Part shown: positions 15,550 through 22,569 of the stretch, piece by piece
How positions within the stretch are numbered: position 1 is the first letter of the stretch
How the letters are laid out: each line of letters starts with the position of its first letter
Virus record (IMG/VR): IMGVR_UViG_3300048835_000755
Span: 1-22,996 of that record
Source: a virus
Reading direction: 5' to 3' (one strand)
DNA: 22,996 nucleotides
Program-made: the position numbers and the translations under genes
The notes under the pieces: model-generated
What the model saw: only the letters and a program-made list of their open reading frames with translations
What the model was told of the DNA's origin: nothing
Databases searched by the model: none

Positions 15550-15569
15550 GGACTGAAAATCCATGTGTC
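15550..15569 (+). repeat. 20-bp copy of the tRNA-Phe att core
   Basis: GGACTGAAAATCCATGTGTC is identical to 22367-22386, which is tRNA-Phe position 29 through 48 (anticodon loop and variable loop). Bases just outside differ on both sides. No T-arm, acceptor arm or 5' half accompanies this copy, so it is not a tRNA gene. It lies between the tail tube gene and the next tail gene. Confidence 0.75.
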
Positions 15570-15614
15570 CTCTGAATCGCAGGGGATGCGTCCAAGCAAA
15601 AGGAAACAACAGCC

Positions 15615-16244
15615 ATGCCCACTGGAAGTTACAGTATCAATCTCTCGATCGGCGGAGTGAACATTTCGAAGGCGATCAATCGCGCCGGCGATCACCCCAA
15701 TCCGTACGAAGTCTCGCTGCCTGTCGGCAAAGCCGGCTCGCTGACGACGCGCACCGATGACGACACCGGCACCATCACCATGGCGTCGGCCGAACATGGC
15801 ATCACCACCGGTGCCGTGGTCGACATCCATTGGGCCGGCGGCGTGCAGTACGGCGTCACGGTCGGCACCGTCGCAGGCACGTCGGTGCCGTTCGATGCGG
15901 GATCGGGCGACAATTTGCCAGACCAATCCACCGCCGTCGTCGTCACGCCGCGCGTGCTGGTCAACACCGCCATCGATGGCGATGCGATCCAAATCATCGG
16001 CATGTGTGCCGAGTACACCAATATCGCCTCGACGGCGGCGGTACATCTCGATTTCCAGGACGCCGAAGACGACTCGATCGCCGAGATCGACCTGGTGGCC
16101 AATATCCCCAAGGTTTGGGACGTGGCCGCCGGCGCGACGAACGACTTCGCCGGCGATCCGATCACCAAGTGCTACGCCAGCAACGGCAGCGCCACCGAAG
16201 TCGCCACGCTCAAGATCTTGAGCATGGAGGATTCGACGCCCTAA
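15615..16244 (+). CDS. beta-rich virion protein of unknown function
   Basis: The protein has 209 residues; AAAAGGA at about 15598-15603 precedes ATG 15615. It starts MPTGSYSINLSIGGVNISKA and is almost entirely beta-like (GSLTTRTDDDTGTITMASAE, VVDIHWAGGVQYGVTVGTV, AIQIIGMCAEYTNIASTAAV, IAEIDLVANIPKVWDV). It is acidic and lacks membrane segments. The location after the tail tube suggests a second tube-like or tail decoration protein. The gene is framed by the tRNA-like 20-mer at 15550 and a palindrome copy at 16271, and so could be a cassette. Family not recognised. Confidence 0.6.
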   Translation: MPTGSYSINLSIGGVNISKAINRAGDHPNPYEVSLPVGKAGSLTTRTDDDTGTITMASAEHGITTGAVVDIHWAGGVQYGVTVGTVAGTSVPFDAGSGDNLPDQSTAVVVTPRVLVNTAIDGDAIQIIGMCAEYTNIASTAAVHLDFQDAEDDSIAEIDLVANIPKVWDVAAGATNDFAGDPITKCYASNGSATEVATLKILSMEDSTP

Positions 16245-16270
16245 GCCTAACGCGGGCGCGTCGAGAGATT

Positions 16271-16286
16271 TATTTCGCGCGAAATA
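16271..16286. repeat. palindrome copy 3 (TATTTCGCGCGAAATA)
   Basis: An exact copy of the 16-bp dyad lies 26 bases after the preceding stop and just before the AAAGGAG ribosome site of the next gene (GTG 16303). If it binds protein or folds as RNA here, it could affect initiation of that gene. Confidence 0.8.
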
Positions 16287-16302
16287 TTAAAGGAGCCCAA
16301 CC

Positions 16303-16659
16303 GTGAAGAAGCGACTGAAAGACGACGAGCAGCGATTCGTCGACACCGTGGCCGAGATGGCCGCCGCCGGCGAGACCCTGACGGCGGCCGCCGTGGCGCG
16401 CCGGGCCCGCGTCAATCCACGCCGGCTGCGCATGTTCGCGCGCCGCCACCACGCGGCGATCGTGTTCGACGACGTCGTACCGGAACCGGTCGAAGTCGCG
16501 CCGGCCGCCGTCAAGGTTCTCCCGGCGCTGTGGAAACCCGAACTAGCCCAGGCCGACGCGCCGCAACTCAAATCGCAGCCGCCGGCGGAAATGCCGAAGG
16601 CCGCGCCGCCGCAACCCCAGGAAGGAGCCCCAGTCGATGGCGACGTTCAAGGACAATAA
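16303..16659 (+). CDS. small basic protein with HTH-like N-terminus and Pro-rich tail
   Basis: GTG 16303, with AAAGGAG at 16289-16295, gives 118 residues. Residues 1-50 are helical and very basic (KKRLKDDEQRFVDTVAEMAA, TAAAVARRARVNPRRLRMFA), in the pattern of a helix-turn-helix (LTAAAVARRARVNPRRLRMF). The remainder is rich in Pro, Ala and Val (PEPVEVAPAAVKVLPALW, PPAEMPKAAPPQPQEGAP), probably unfolded. It overlaps the chaperone gene by 23 bases. It could be a DNA-binding regulator or a small tail assembly factor; I do not know a family. Confidence 0.55.
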   Translation: MKKRLKDDEQRFVDTVAEMAAAGETLTAAAVARRARVNPRRLRMFARRHHAAIVFDDVVPEPVEVAPAAVKVLPALWKPELAQADAPQLKSQPPAEMPKAAPPQPQEGAPVDGDVQGQ

Positions 16660-17179
16660 GGGGCGTGAATGGGTGATCCAGTTGGACGCACCCACCATCA
16701 CGCTCGTGCGACAAGAGTTCGACGGCTTCGATCTGGCCAATTTGGACGGCTCGGTCTACCTGAAGCTGACCGAAGATGTGGTGTTTTTGGTCGATGTGCT
16801 GTGGGTGCTGGTGCGCGACCAAGCTCAGGCCCTAAGCCCCAGCGTCAGCGACGTGGACTTCGGCCGCGCTTTGGGTGGCGACTCGATCGACAACGCCGTC
16901 AACGCGTTGCTGGAGGCCATCAGTAATTTTATCCCTCAGCGGAAGCGGGTGCTTCTCACCGCGGCCGTGCGAGAGCAGGAGAAGCTGCACGAGGAAACGA
17001 CCGAACGGGTGCTGGCCAGGATTCGCGATCCGGAAACCAAGCGCCAGGCGCTGGAAATACTGGAAGCGAGAATGGCCCAGTCTATCCATGCGATGATGAC
17101 CCGGTACGACTTTGCTACCGCTACGCCGGATTCATCGGCGTCCACCCCGGCGGACTCGGGCTGCGCGAACTCGAAGTGA
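16637..17179 (+). CDS. tail assembly chaperone (gpG-like), unshifted product
   Basis: AAGGAG at 16622-16627 precedes ATG 16637; the product has 180 residues. It starts with a compact alpha/beta part (KDNKGREWVIQLDAPTITLV, FDLANLDGSVYLKLTEDVVF) and is then helical (DSIDNAVNALLEAISNFIPQ, ETKRQALEILEARMAQSIHA). A gene of this size just before the tape measure is normally the tail assembly chaperone, equivalent to lambda gpG, which binds tape measure protein before tube polymerisation. The last ~25 residues in this frame (FATATPDSSASTPADSGCAN) are low complexity, whereas the -1 frame over the same bases is domain-like. See the next entry. Confidence 0.7.
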   Translation: MATFKDNKGREWVIQLDAPTITLVRQEFDGFDLANLDGSVYLKLTEDVVFLVDVLWVLVRDQAQALSPSVSDVDFGRALGGDSIDNAVNALLEAISNFIPQRKRVLLTAAVREQEKLHEETTERVLARIRDPETKRQALEILEARMAQSIHAMMTRYDFATATPDSSASTPADSGCANSK

Positions 17180-17232
17180 TGGCGTGCGGCAAGATCGAGT
17201 TCCTTGGCTTGACTTTCGGCGCGAGGTTGTAA
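17101..17232 (+). CDS. -1 frame C-terminal extension of tail assembly chaperone (gpGT-like)
   Basis: In the frame -1 to the chaperone, bases 17101-17232 read RLCYRYAGFIGVHPGG, then LGLRELEVMACGKIEF and end at TAA 17230-17232, four bases before the tape measure ATG. The pattern YAG..GV.P...LRELE.MA.GK is typical of the second half of phage tail chaperones made by -1 frameshift. The frame is open back to 16927 and contains no ATG, GTG or TTG before the domain, so it must be reached from the chaperone frame, giving a ~198-residue fusion. I see no ideal X XXY YYZ heptamer; GGAAACC at about 17032 and GGAAATA at about 17052 are weak candidates. A fixed frameshift or sequence error would look the same. 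Confidence 0.55.
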   Translation, partial: PVRLCYRYAGFIGVHPGGLGLRELEVMACGKIEFLGLTFGARL

Positions 17233-17235
17233 CCC

Positions 17236-19560
17236 ATGTCACAATCGGATATTCGCGCCGGGCGGGCCTACGTGGAACTGGCATTGCGCGATTCGGAGTT
17301 CGTACGTGGGCTGAGTCGCGCGCACCAACGCCTGAGAGACTTTGGCGCAAGCGCCACGGCCATCGGGTCGAACATGGTCAAGCTGGCCGTGTTGTTTTCG
17401 CTCCCATTCTTGGGCGCGATCAAGGCCGCGTCGACTCTCGAAGAGACGATGAACAAGTTCAACGTCGTCTTCGCGGGGAACGCGGCGGCGGTCAAGGTGT
17501 GGGGCGACGAATTCGCCGCCCAGGTCGGTCGGTCGAAGCGGCAAATCGCCGAATTCATGGGCAACTCGCAAGACCTGTTTGTCCCGTTGGGTTTCGACGC
17601 CGCATCGGCAACCGAGTTGAGCAAGACCATCACCGGGCTTTCCATCGATTTGGCGTCGTTCAACAACAAGGCCGACGCCGACGTGCTGCGCGATCTTCAC
17701 GCCGCGTTGACCGGTTCGGGCGAAGTGATGAAGAAGTACGGCGTGATAGTGAGCGAAGCCGCCGTCAAGCAAGAGTTGCTCAATATGGGACTCGACCCGG
17801 CGACGGTCACCGAACGCGAAAAGGTGCAGGCCCGGCTGAATATTATCCTACGCGGCACCACGGCCGCCCAGGGCGATGCCGAGCGCTCTTCGGATGCGTT
17901 CGCCAATCAAATGAAACGGCTAGAGGGGGAGATTGAGAACGCCGCCGGCATTATCGGAGGAGCGTTACTGCCGGCGGCCGCCGAATACGTGGGGCAGGTT
18001 GCGGAAGTGGTGCAGGCCGTAGCCGAATGGGTTTCGCTCAATCAGGAATTGGTCGTTATCGGGGCCAAGGTGGTGGCCGTGGTAGGCGGCATGGGTTTTG
18101 GTCTCATTGCGCTGGGTGGCACGATCAGTGCCGTCGGCAGCGCTTTGGGGGTCGCAGTCAACGCAGTTCGCGCCTTCAATGCGGCGTGTCTTTTCTTCGC
18201 GCTAAACCCCATCGTTCCCGCCATTATCGCCGTGGCCGTGGCCGCCGGCGGGGCCGCGCTGGCCATTCACGAACTGACGACGCACACGGCAAAACTGACC
18301 GAGGCCCAGGAGAAATTGCGCGAGGCGGGCGACAAGCAGCGCGCTACCGACCAGCTCACGATGGAGCGATTGCAGCAACTGCACCAGCAGCAAAGCCGGA
18401 GCAACGAGGAAACGCAAGAAGCCAGAGACCTGATTGACCAGTTGCAAAAGCGCTACGGCGATTTGGGGCTGTCCATTGATGAAGCGACCGGCAGAATTGT
18501 CGGCATGACCGAGGCCCAGCAGCGGCTCAATGCCGCCATGCGAGATGCAGCCGTTGCCGAAGTTGAAGCGGAACTTTCGGAGGTCCGCAACAACATCGAA
18601 GAGTTGACCAAGCAAATGGACGGTCAAGCGGACTGGGAAGAATGGACCGGTGGCCGGTTTGGCACCACCGAAGCTCTCGAGAAAAGCTTTCGGCAATTGA
18701 TGGTGCTGGAAAAAAAGCGGGATGCTTTAAAAAAACGGCACGCCGCGCTGGGAATGGGCGACGAAGACGCACTCACGGGCGGGGCCAAACCAGATGATCT
18801 AGCCGAGCGCGTCGCCGACGAGAACGCCAAACGTGAGCGCGAAAAACTCGAGCTGCGGCAAAAGGCCGAAGACGCCACCAAGCGCCTCGCGGAGTTGGAC
18901 GAAGATGCCGCCGCCAAAAAACGCGATGCGCTCGATTCAGAACTAAAAGCCATTCAAGACATCACCGCCGAACGGTTGCGGTTGCTCGACGTGCTAATCG
19001 CGGAGGAAAAGCTGCGCGACCCGGAATCAAAGCAAATCGAAGTGCTGGAGCGCAACAAGAAACAGGCTATCGAGGCCGGGCGAATCGACGAAGAGGCCGC
19101 GATGCAGCGGCATGAAGACGAGAAGATCAAGGCGGACGAAGAAGAGTGGGCGCGGAAGACCGCTGCCGAGCGCGCATTAAGCGACGAAATCGCGCGGATG
19201 GAGATCGACGCCGACAAAAAACTTTCCGCCGAACAAAAATCCCAAAAGAAGCGGCAACTCGACCGAGAACGCGCGTTGGAAGATGCCAAGGAGCAAGGAC
19301 TCGACCCGGCACTCATCAACCGGCAGCACGACTTGATCAATCAGTTGGCCAAGCAGGCCGAACCGGCGGAGCCGACGCAGTCACGAATCTTCGGCACCTA
19401 TTCGGCCGCAGCCCTGGCCGCGCACTCTCAGGGTGGCGGCAAGGATCCCGCCAAGGACATGGTCGAAAAGCAGAAGGAAGGCAACGATCTGCAGGCGGAA
19501 AACAAACTGCTGCTCGCCGACATCTTACTGGAACTGCGGCAGGGAGGAGCTCTGGCCTGA
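17236..19560 (+). CDS. tail tape measure protein
   Basis: The protein has 774 residues and is the longest tail gene, set between the chaperone and distal tail genes as in siphoviruses. Residues ~60-240 resemble the TP901-type tape measure domain (STLEETMNKFNVVFAGNAAA, LSKTITGLSIDLASFNNKAD, GEVMKKYGVIVSEAAVKQEL, DAFANQMKRLEGEIENAAGI). Hydrophobic Gly/Ala stretches at ~270-303 and ~317-344 (PIVPAIIAVAVAAGGAALAI) could insert in the membrane during DNA entry. From ~345 to 710 it is a long charged coiled coil (EKLREAGDKQRATDQ, DEEEWARKTAAERALSDEIA). At roughly 0.15 nm per residue, a tail of about 110-120 nm would be expected. The ribosome site is poor, consistent with low expression. Confidence 0.85.
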   Translation: MSQSDIRAGRAYVELALRDSEFVRGLSRAHQRLRDFGASATAIGSNMVKLAVLFSLPFLGAIKAASTLEETMNKFNVVFAGNAAAVKVWGDEFAAQVGRSKRQIAEFMGNSQDLFVPLGFDAASATELSKTITGLSIDLASFNNKADADVLRDLHAALTGSGEVMKKYGVIVSEAAVKQELLNMGLDPATVTEREKVQARLNIILRGTTAAQGDAERSSDAFANQMKRLEGEIENAAGIIGGALLPAAAEYVGQVAEVVQAVAEWVSLNQELVVIGAKVVAVVGGMGFGLIALGGTISAVGSALGVAVNAVRAFNAACLFFALNPIVPAIIAVAVAAGGAALAIHELTTHTAKLTEAQEKLREAGDKQRATDQLTMERLQQLHQQQSRSNEETQEARDLIDQLQKRYGDLGLSIDEATGRIVGMTEAQQRLNAAMRDAAVAEVEAELSEVRNNIEELTKQMDGQADWEEWTGGRFGTTEALEKSFRQLMVLEKKRDALKKRHAALGMGDEDALTGGAKPDDLAERVADENAKREREKLELRQKAEDATKRLAELDEDAAAKKRDALDSELKAIQDITAERLRLLDVLIAEEKLRDPESKQIEVLERNKKQAIEAGRIDEEAAMQRHEDEKIKADEEEWARKTAAERALSDEIARMEIDADKKLSAEQKSQKKRQLDRERALEDAKEQGLDPALINRQHDLINQLAKQAEPAEPTQSRIFGTYSAAALAAHSQGGGKDPAKDMVEKQKEGNDLQAENKLLLADILLELRQGGALA

Positions 19561-20342
19561 TGCTGTTCGACGAACGACCCCATGGACGCACTTTCGACGC
19601 CAACGCCGCGACGGCTTCGCGCCTGTACTTTTGCAGTGGCGAGCAAAACGAAGCCATTGTGTACGCCCTCGCCTCCGCATCCATTCCGCCATTCGTGACG
19701 ACTCCCATTGGCCTGCTCTATCGTCAGCCCATCCAATTGCGAGAGACGGGCCATGCTCTGTTCGATATCACGGCCCCGTACGGCCGCAGAAAGCGCGAGG
19801 TCGGCAGCTCGTCGTTTAGCTTTGACACCGGCGGCGCAACGGTAAACGTTAAGGTGGCCAAACAGCATCTCGCCTCGTACCCAATCGACGGAGATCTACA
19901 CAAAGGTGCGATCGGAGTCAAAGCGGACGGGACCGTCGAAGGTGCCGACATGATCATTCCCGCGTGTCGGATGATGTACACGTTTCGGCACCCGCTCGGC
20001 CAAATCGGCGAGTACCAAGCCGTGACGTTGGCACGCGCCACCGGCAAAACCAACGCCAACACGTTTCGCGGGTTCGCCGCCGGCGAACTGCTGTTTGCCG
20101 GTGCATCGGGTTCGGACGGCACTGAGTCGGAAGCCGAGCTCACTTACAACATAATCGCCAGCGAAAACGCGACAATCACCATGGGAGATATCGCCGGAAT
20201 TGTTAAACCCGGACACGCGTACGCCTGGGCCGAGTTTGAAAACGAAATAGCTGGCGGCGCGCCTGTGGTACGCCCGAAGGCGGTCCACGTCGAAATTGTA
20301 TATGGGTCGATCGACTTCGCATCCGTCTTCGGTTGGAGCTAA
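19560..20342 (+). CDS. distal tail protein of unknown function
   Basis: ATG 19560 shares its A with the tape measure stop (TGATG) and has GGGAGGAG at about 19543-19550; the open frame upstream lies inside the tape measure gene. The product has 260 residues: FDERPHGRTFDANAATASRL, then YFCSGEQNEAIVYALASASI, RQPIQLRETGHALFDITAPY, FSFDTGGATVNVKVAKQHLA, and the end VVRPKAVHVEIVYGSIDFAS. It is mainly beta with few helices. A protein placed between tape measure and fibre is often a distal tail or hub component. No family motif is recognised. Confidence 0.6.
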   Translation: MLFDERPHGRTFDANAATASRLYFCSGEQNEAIVYALASASIPPFVTTPIGLLYRQPIQLRETGHALFDITAPYGRRKREVGSSSFSFDTGGATVNVKVAKQHLASYPIDGDLHKGAIGVKADGTVEGADMIIPACRMMYTFRHPLGQIGEYQAVTLARATGKTNANTFRGFAAGELLFAGASGSDGTESEAELTYNIIASENATITMGDIAGIVKPGHAYAWAEFENEIAGGAPVVRPKAVHVEIVYGSIDFASVFGWS

Positions 20343-20344
20343 TC

Positions 20345-22267
20345 ATGCTGCCACATTCCGCCACGGGCCAAAACCGAAAAACCGCCTGGACAAACCAAGC
20401 TGCGCATTTAAATGCGGTCAAAGATGTTGCCAACGCGCATATGTCGGGTCAGTTGGGTCGGGCACCAAAGCCCAGTGCCCCCATGCGTTTGCCAGATTTA
20501 ATTCAGATCAAAAACATTAGCGGCTCCGACTTAGGCTTTGGTGCGATTTTGCAGCTCAAGGACTACGCGCTGGATCCGTCGATGGACTACCTTCAGAACC
20601 ATGTTTGGTTTGAGGCCGATGTTCCCGACGATCCTGACGGAGATTTCGTTACGCTTTGGCAGCCGATCAAAGACGGCGCGATCGGTTGGGCATGCGTGCA
20701 TCAAGCCCTAGTGGCGGCGCAATACGATTCGGAAGACGGCGAGCCGATGGCGAAAGAAAAGTGGGGTGTAAAGCCAGGCGAAACAGTTTTGAGGAAGGAT
20801 TACCCCGGATTTAAGATCCATTCGGTGGTTGACTACGGGTCGGAAAAGATCGTTTGGGCAATACGACTGCCGATCGTCGAGGAGGAGCGAATCACATTCC
20901 GCAACGACGATTCGACGGAGTTTCCGCAGTACGGAATTGCTCAGGTAGTGTCGATCGACTATTCGGACGATCGCGAAGTGTACGTGGTTAAACGGCCGGC
21001 AGGACCGCCGCACACCAGCGATTTGGCACCGATTCTATTTGTATGGAATGCAAACGGCGCTGTCGCCGCCGAGGAAGAGGGCAAGGGGCTGGTAGTCAGT
21101 CGCGCAAAGCACAAAGTGTTAACGCTCAAATGGGAAGGCGATCTTGCTCCCGACATCAACTGGATGTTGTCCCCAAGGCAAGGCTACTGGACAGCGTGGA
21201 GCTTTGGCAAGCCGTACTTTCGCGTGCTGGGAGACGTCGATGAATCGGCAAAAACGCTCAGTGCCGAGGTTGTGGCAGAATCGGAAGCCTACGCTCGCTC
21301 CACGACATCCATCACGCCAACGCCAGGGATGGTTTTTGGTTTAGGAGGCGTAACATCGGCATCGCAAGTTGACGATTTCCCGGTTGTTGGAGGCGTTACG
21401 GTCGCAGCCACTAGTCACAGAGGTGGAGCTTTGTTCGTCAGTCGCGATGACACTGGCGTCGGACAATTCGTGAAAAACTTCGTGGGCGAACTAGGCAAAC
21501 TAAAGCCTGTTCACGCTGAAGCGTTTGGCCCAAGTTCTGGAAGTTATGCTGGCTACCAATTCGGAGTCGATCCGCGCAACGGCGGCGAGCGAAAAGCCAT
21601 GGTGTACATGCCAGGCTACAACGCCATGAGTAATGTCGCCGACGGAAAAGTCTGGCTGATGGAGGATCAAATCAGCATTGGCATCGCCGTGGCGAAAGGC
21701 ACCGTGTCAACGCACTTCGGATCATCACTCACAGGCTATTGGAGCGTGCGGTGCTGGGCTGGCCCAGGCACAACTTCAGCTTACCCGGTCACCGATCCGT
21801 ACTATGATGGCACCGACAGCAATCGACCTGATATCGAGATCACCGTATACCTTCCCAAACGCCAATCTCAATTCCCAAACATTCGAGAGGGCGATCTCGT
21901 GCACTATTGCTGGATGCCTCTGAATGGAGGTAATCGGTACGCGCTCTGTTTGCACCCGGCGTATGATGACCCGATCGGCACGATCAAGATGTGGAACTCG
22001 GGCAGTGGCATTCCCGCTGGCTGGCAGATTTGCGACGGCACCAACGGCACGGTCGATCTGCGACAAAAGTTCATTCGTGGCCGCGATCCCAGCGAGGGCT
22101 CGCCACCCACCGGTGCAGCCACGCACAGCCACACCGACCACTCCACAGCCACGCTCAACTACCAAGCGGGCGCTACCGGCCAGACCATCGTGACGACTGC
22201 CAACCACTCTACTGAGTCAAACATCCCGCCGTACGTGACAGTCACGTTTATCCAGCGAGTCGATTAG
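20345..22267 (+). CDS. tail fibre with C-terminal phage collar domain
   Basis: ATG 20345 (two bases after the preceding stop) gives 640 residues; an upstream in-frame TTG at 20333 is less likely. The N-terminus (LPHSATGQNRKTAWTNQAAH) may attach to the tail. The middle is beta-rich. The C-terminal ~95 residues match the phage tail collar domain: DDPIGTIKMWNSGSGIPAGW followed by QICDGTNGTVDLRQKFIRG, a His-rich loop (THSHTDHSTATLNYQ) and the usual ending NIPPYVTVTFIQRV. This domain occurs at fibre tips that contact the host surface. The His cluster recalls metal-binding tips. It is the last phage gene before the att site. Confidence 0.8.
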   Translation: MLPHSATGQNRKTAWTNQAAHLNAVKDVANAHMSGQLGRAPKPSAPMRLPDLIQIKNISGSDLGFGAILQLKDYALDPSMDYLQNHVWFEADVPDDPDGDFVTLWQPIKDGAIGWACVHQALVAAQYDSEDGEPMAKEKWGVKPGETVLRKDYPGFKIHSVVDYGSEKIVWAIRLPIVEEERITFRNDDSTEFPQYGIAQVVSIDYSDDREVYVVKRPAGPPHTSDLAPILFVWNANGAVAAEEEGKGLVVSRAKHKVLTLKWEGDLAPDINWMLSPRQGYWTAWSFGKPYFRVLGDVDESAKTLSAEVVAESEAYARSTTSITPTPGMVFGLGGVTSASQVDDFPVVGGVTVAATSHRGGALFVSRDDTGVGQFVKNFVGELGKLKPVHAEAFGPSSGSYAGYQFGVDPRNGGERKAMVYMPGYNAMSNVADGKVWLMEDQISIGIAVAKGTVSTHFGSSLTGYWSVRCWAGPGTTSAYPVTDPYYDGTDSNRPDIEITVYLPKRQSQFPNIREGDLVHYCWMPLNGGNRYALCLHPAYDDPIGTIKMWNSGSGIPAGWQICDGTNGTVDLRQKFIRGRDPSEGSPPTGAATHSHTDHSTATLNYQAGATGQTIVTTANHSTESNIPPYVTVTFIQRVD

Positions 22268-22366
22268 TCCCCCCGGCAAAAATTCGCGGCTGGACCAAAA
22301 TCGCACCCCCAAAATCCAAAAACAGCGTAAACTAGTGTACATCGTTACACAATATTGTTGGGTAAC
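22268..22366. other. non-coding phage end next to att site
   Basis: This AC-rich stretch has no gene and no terminator. GTGTA (22335-22339) and TACAC (22346-22350) form a short dyad, possibly an integrase arm site, and repeated AAAATC/AAAATCC motifs lie before it. This is the expected place for recombinase-binding sites, but none can be proven by eye. Confidence 0.35.
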
Positions 22367-22411
22367 GGACTGAAAATCCATGTGTCGTCGGTTCAATCCC
22401 GACTCTGACCA
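22367..22411 (+). other. attR-like 3' half of tRNA-Phe(GAA)
   Basis: Canonical tRNA numbering fits from 29 to 73: anticodon loop CTGAAAA with GAA at 22372-22374, variable loop GTGTC, T stem GTCGG/CCGAC around TTCAATC, acceptor 3' strand TCTGACC and discriminator A22411. The matching acceptor 5' strand GGTCAGA and a D arm are absent upstream, and position 28-42 is a C-A mismatch. Phages that integrate in tRNA genes leave this orphan 3' half at one prophage end. The rest of the tRNA should lie at the other end. Confidence 0.75.
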
Positions 22412-22506
22412 CTTGTAAGATTCCAGGGTTTTGCCTGGGAGTGTTCCGAGGGAAATGCCCGCAGACGCGGCGCACGCAGGCCGTGGTACACACCCTCGAT
22501 ACGCTT

Positions 22507-22545
22507 CCCCCCGCCGGATTGATTACCCGGCGGGGGGCTTTTTTT
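22507..22545 (+). terminator. Rho-independent terminator
   Basis: An 11-pair GC stem (CCCCCCGCCGG at 22507-22517, CCGGCGGGGGG at 22527-22537) with a 9-base loop is followed by C and seven T (22539-22545). It lies about 95 bases beyond the tRNA 3' end and may originally have ended the host tRNA-Phe transcript. Confidence 0.9.
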
Positions 22546-22569
22546 AAGCCGCACGTCGGGGGGCTAGCG

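Noticed and set aside
17112-17936. + ORF of 274 residues overlapping the tape measure start
   Set aside because: Extremely Arg-rich and out of frame with the tape measure; shadow.
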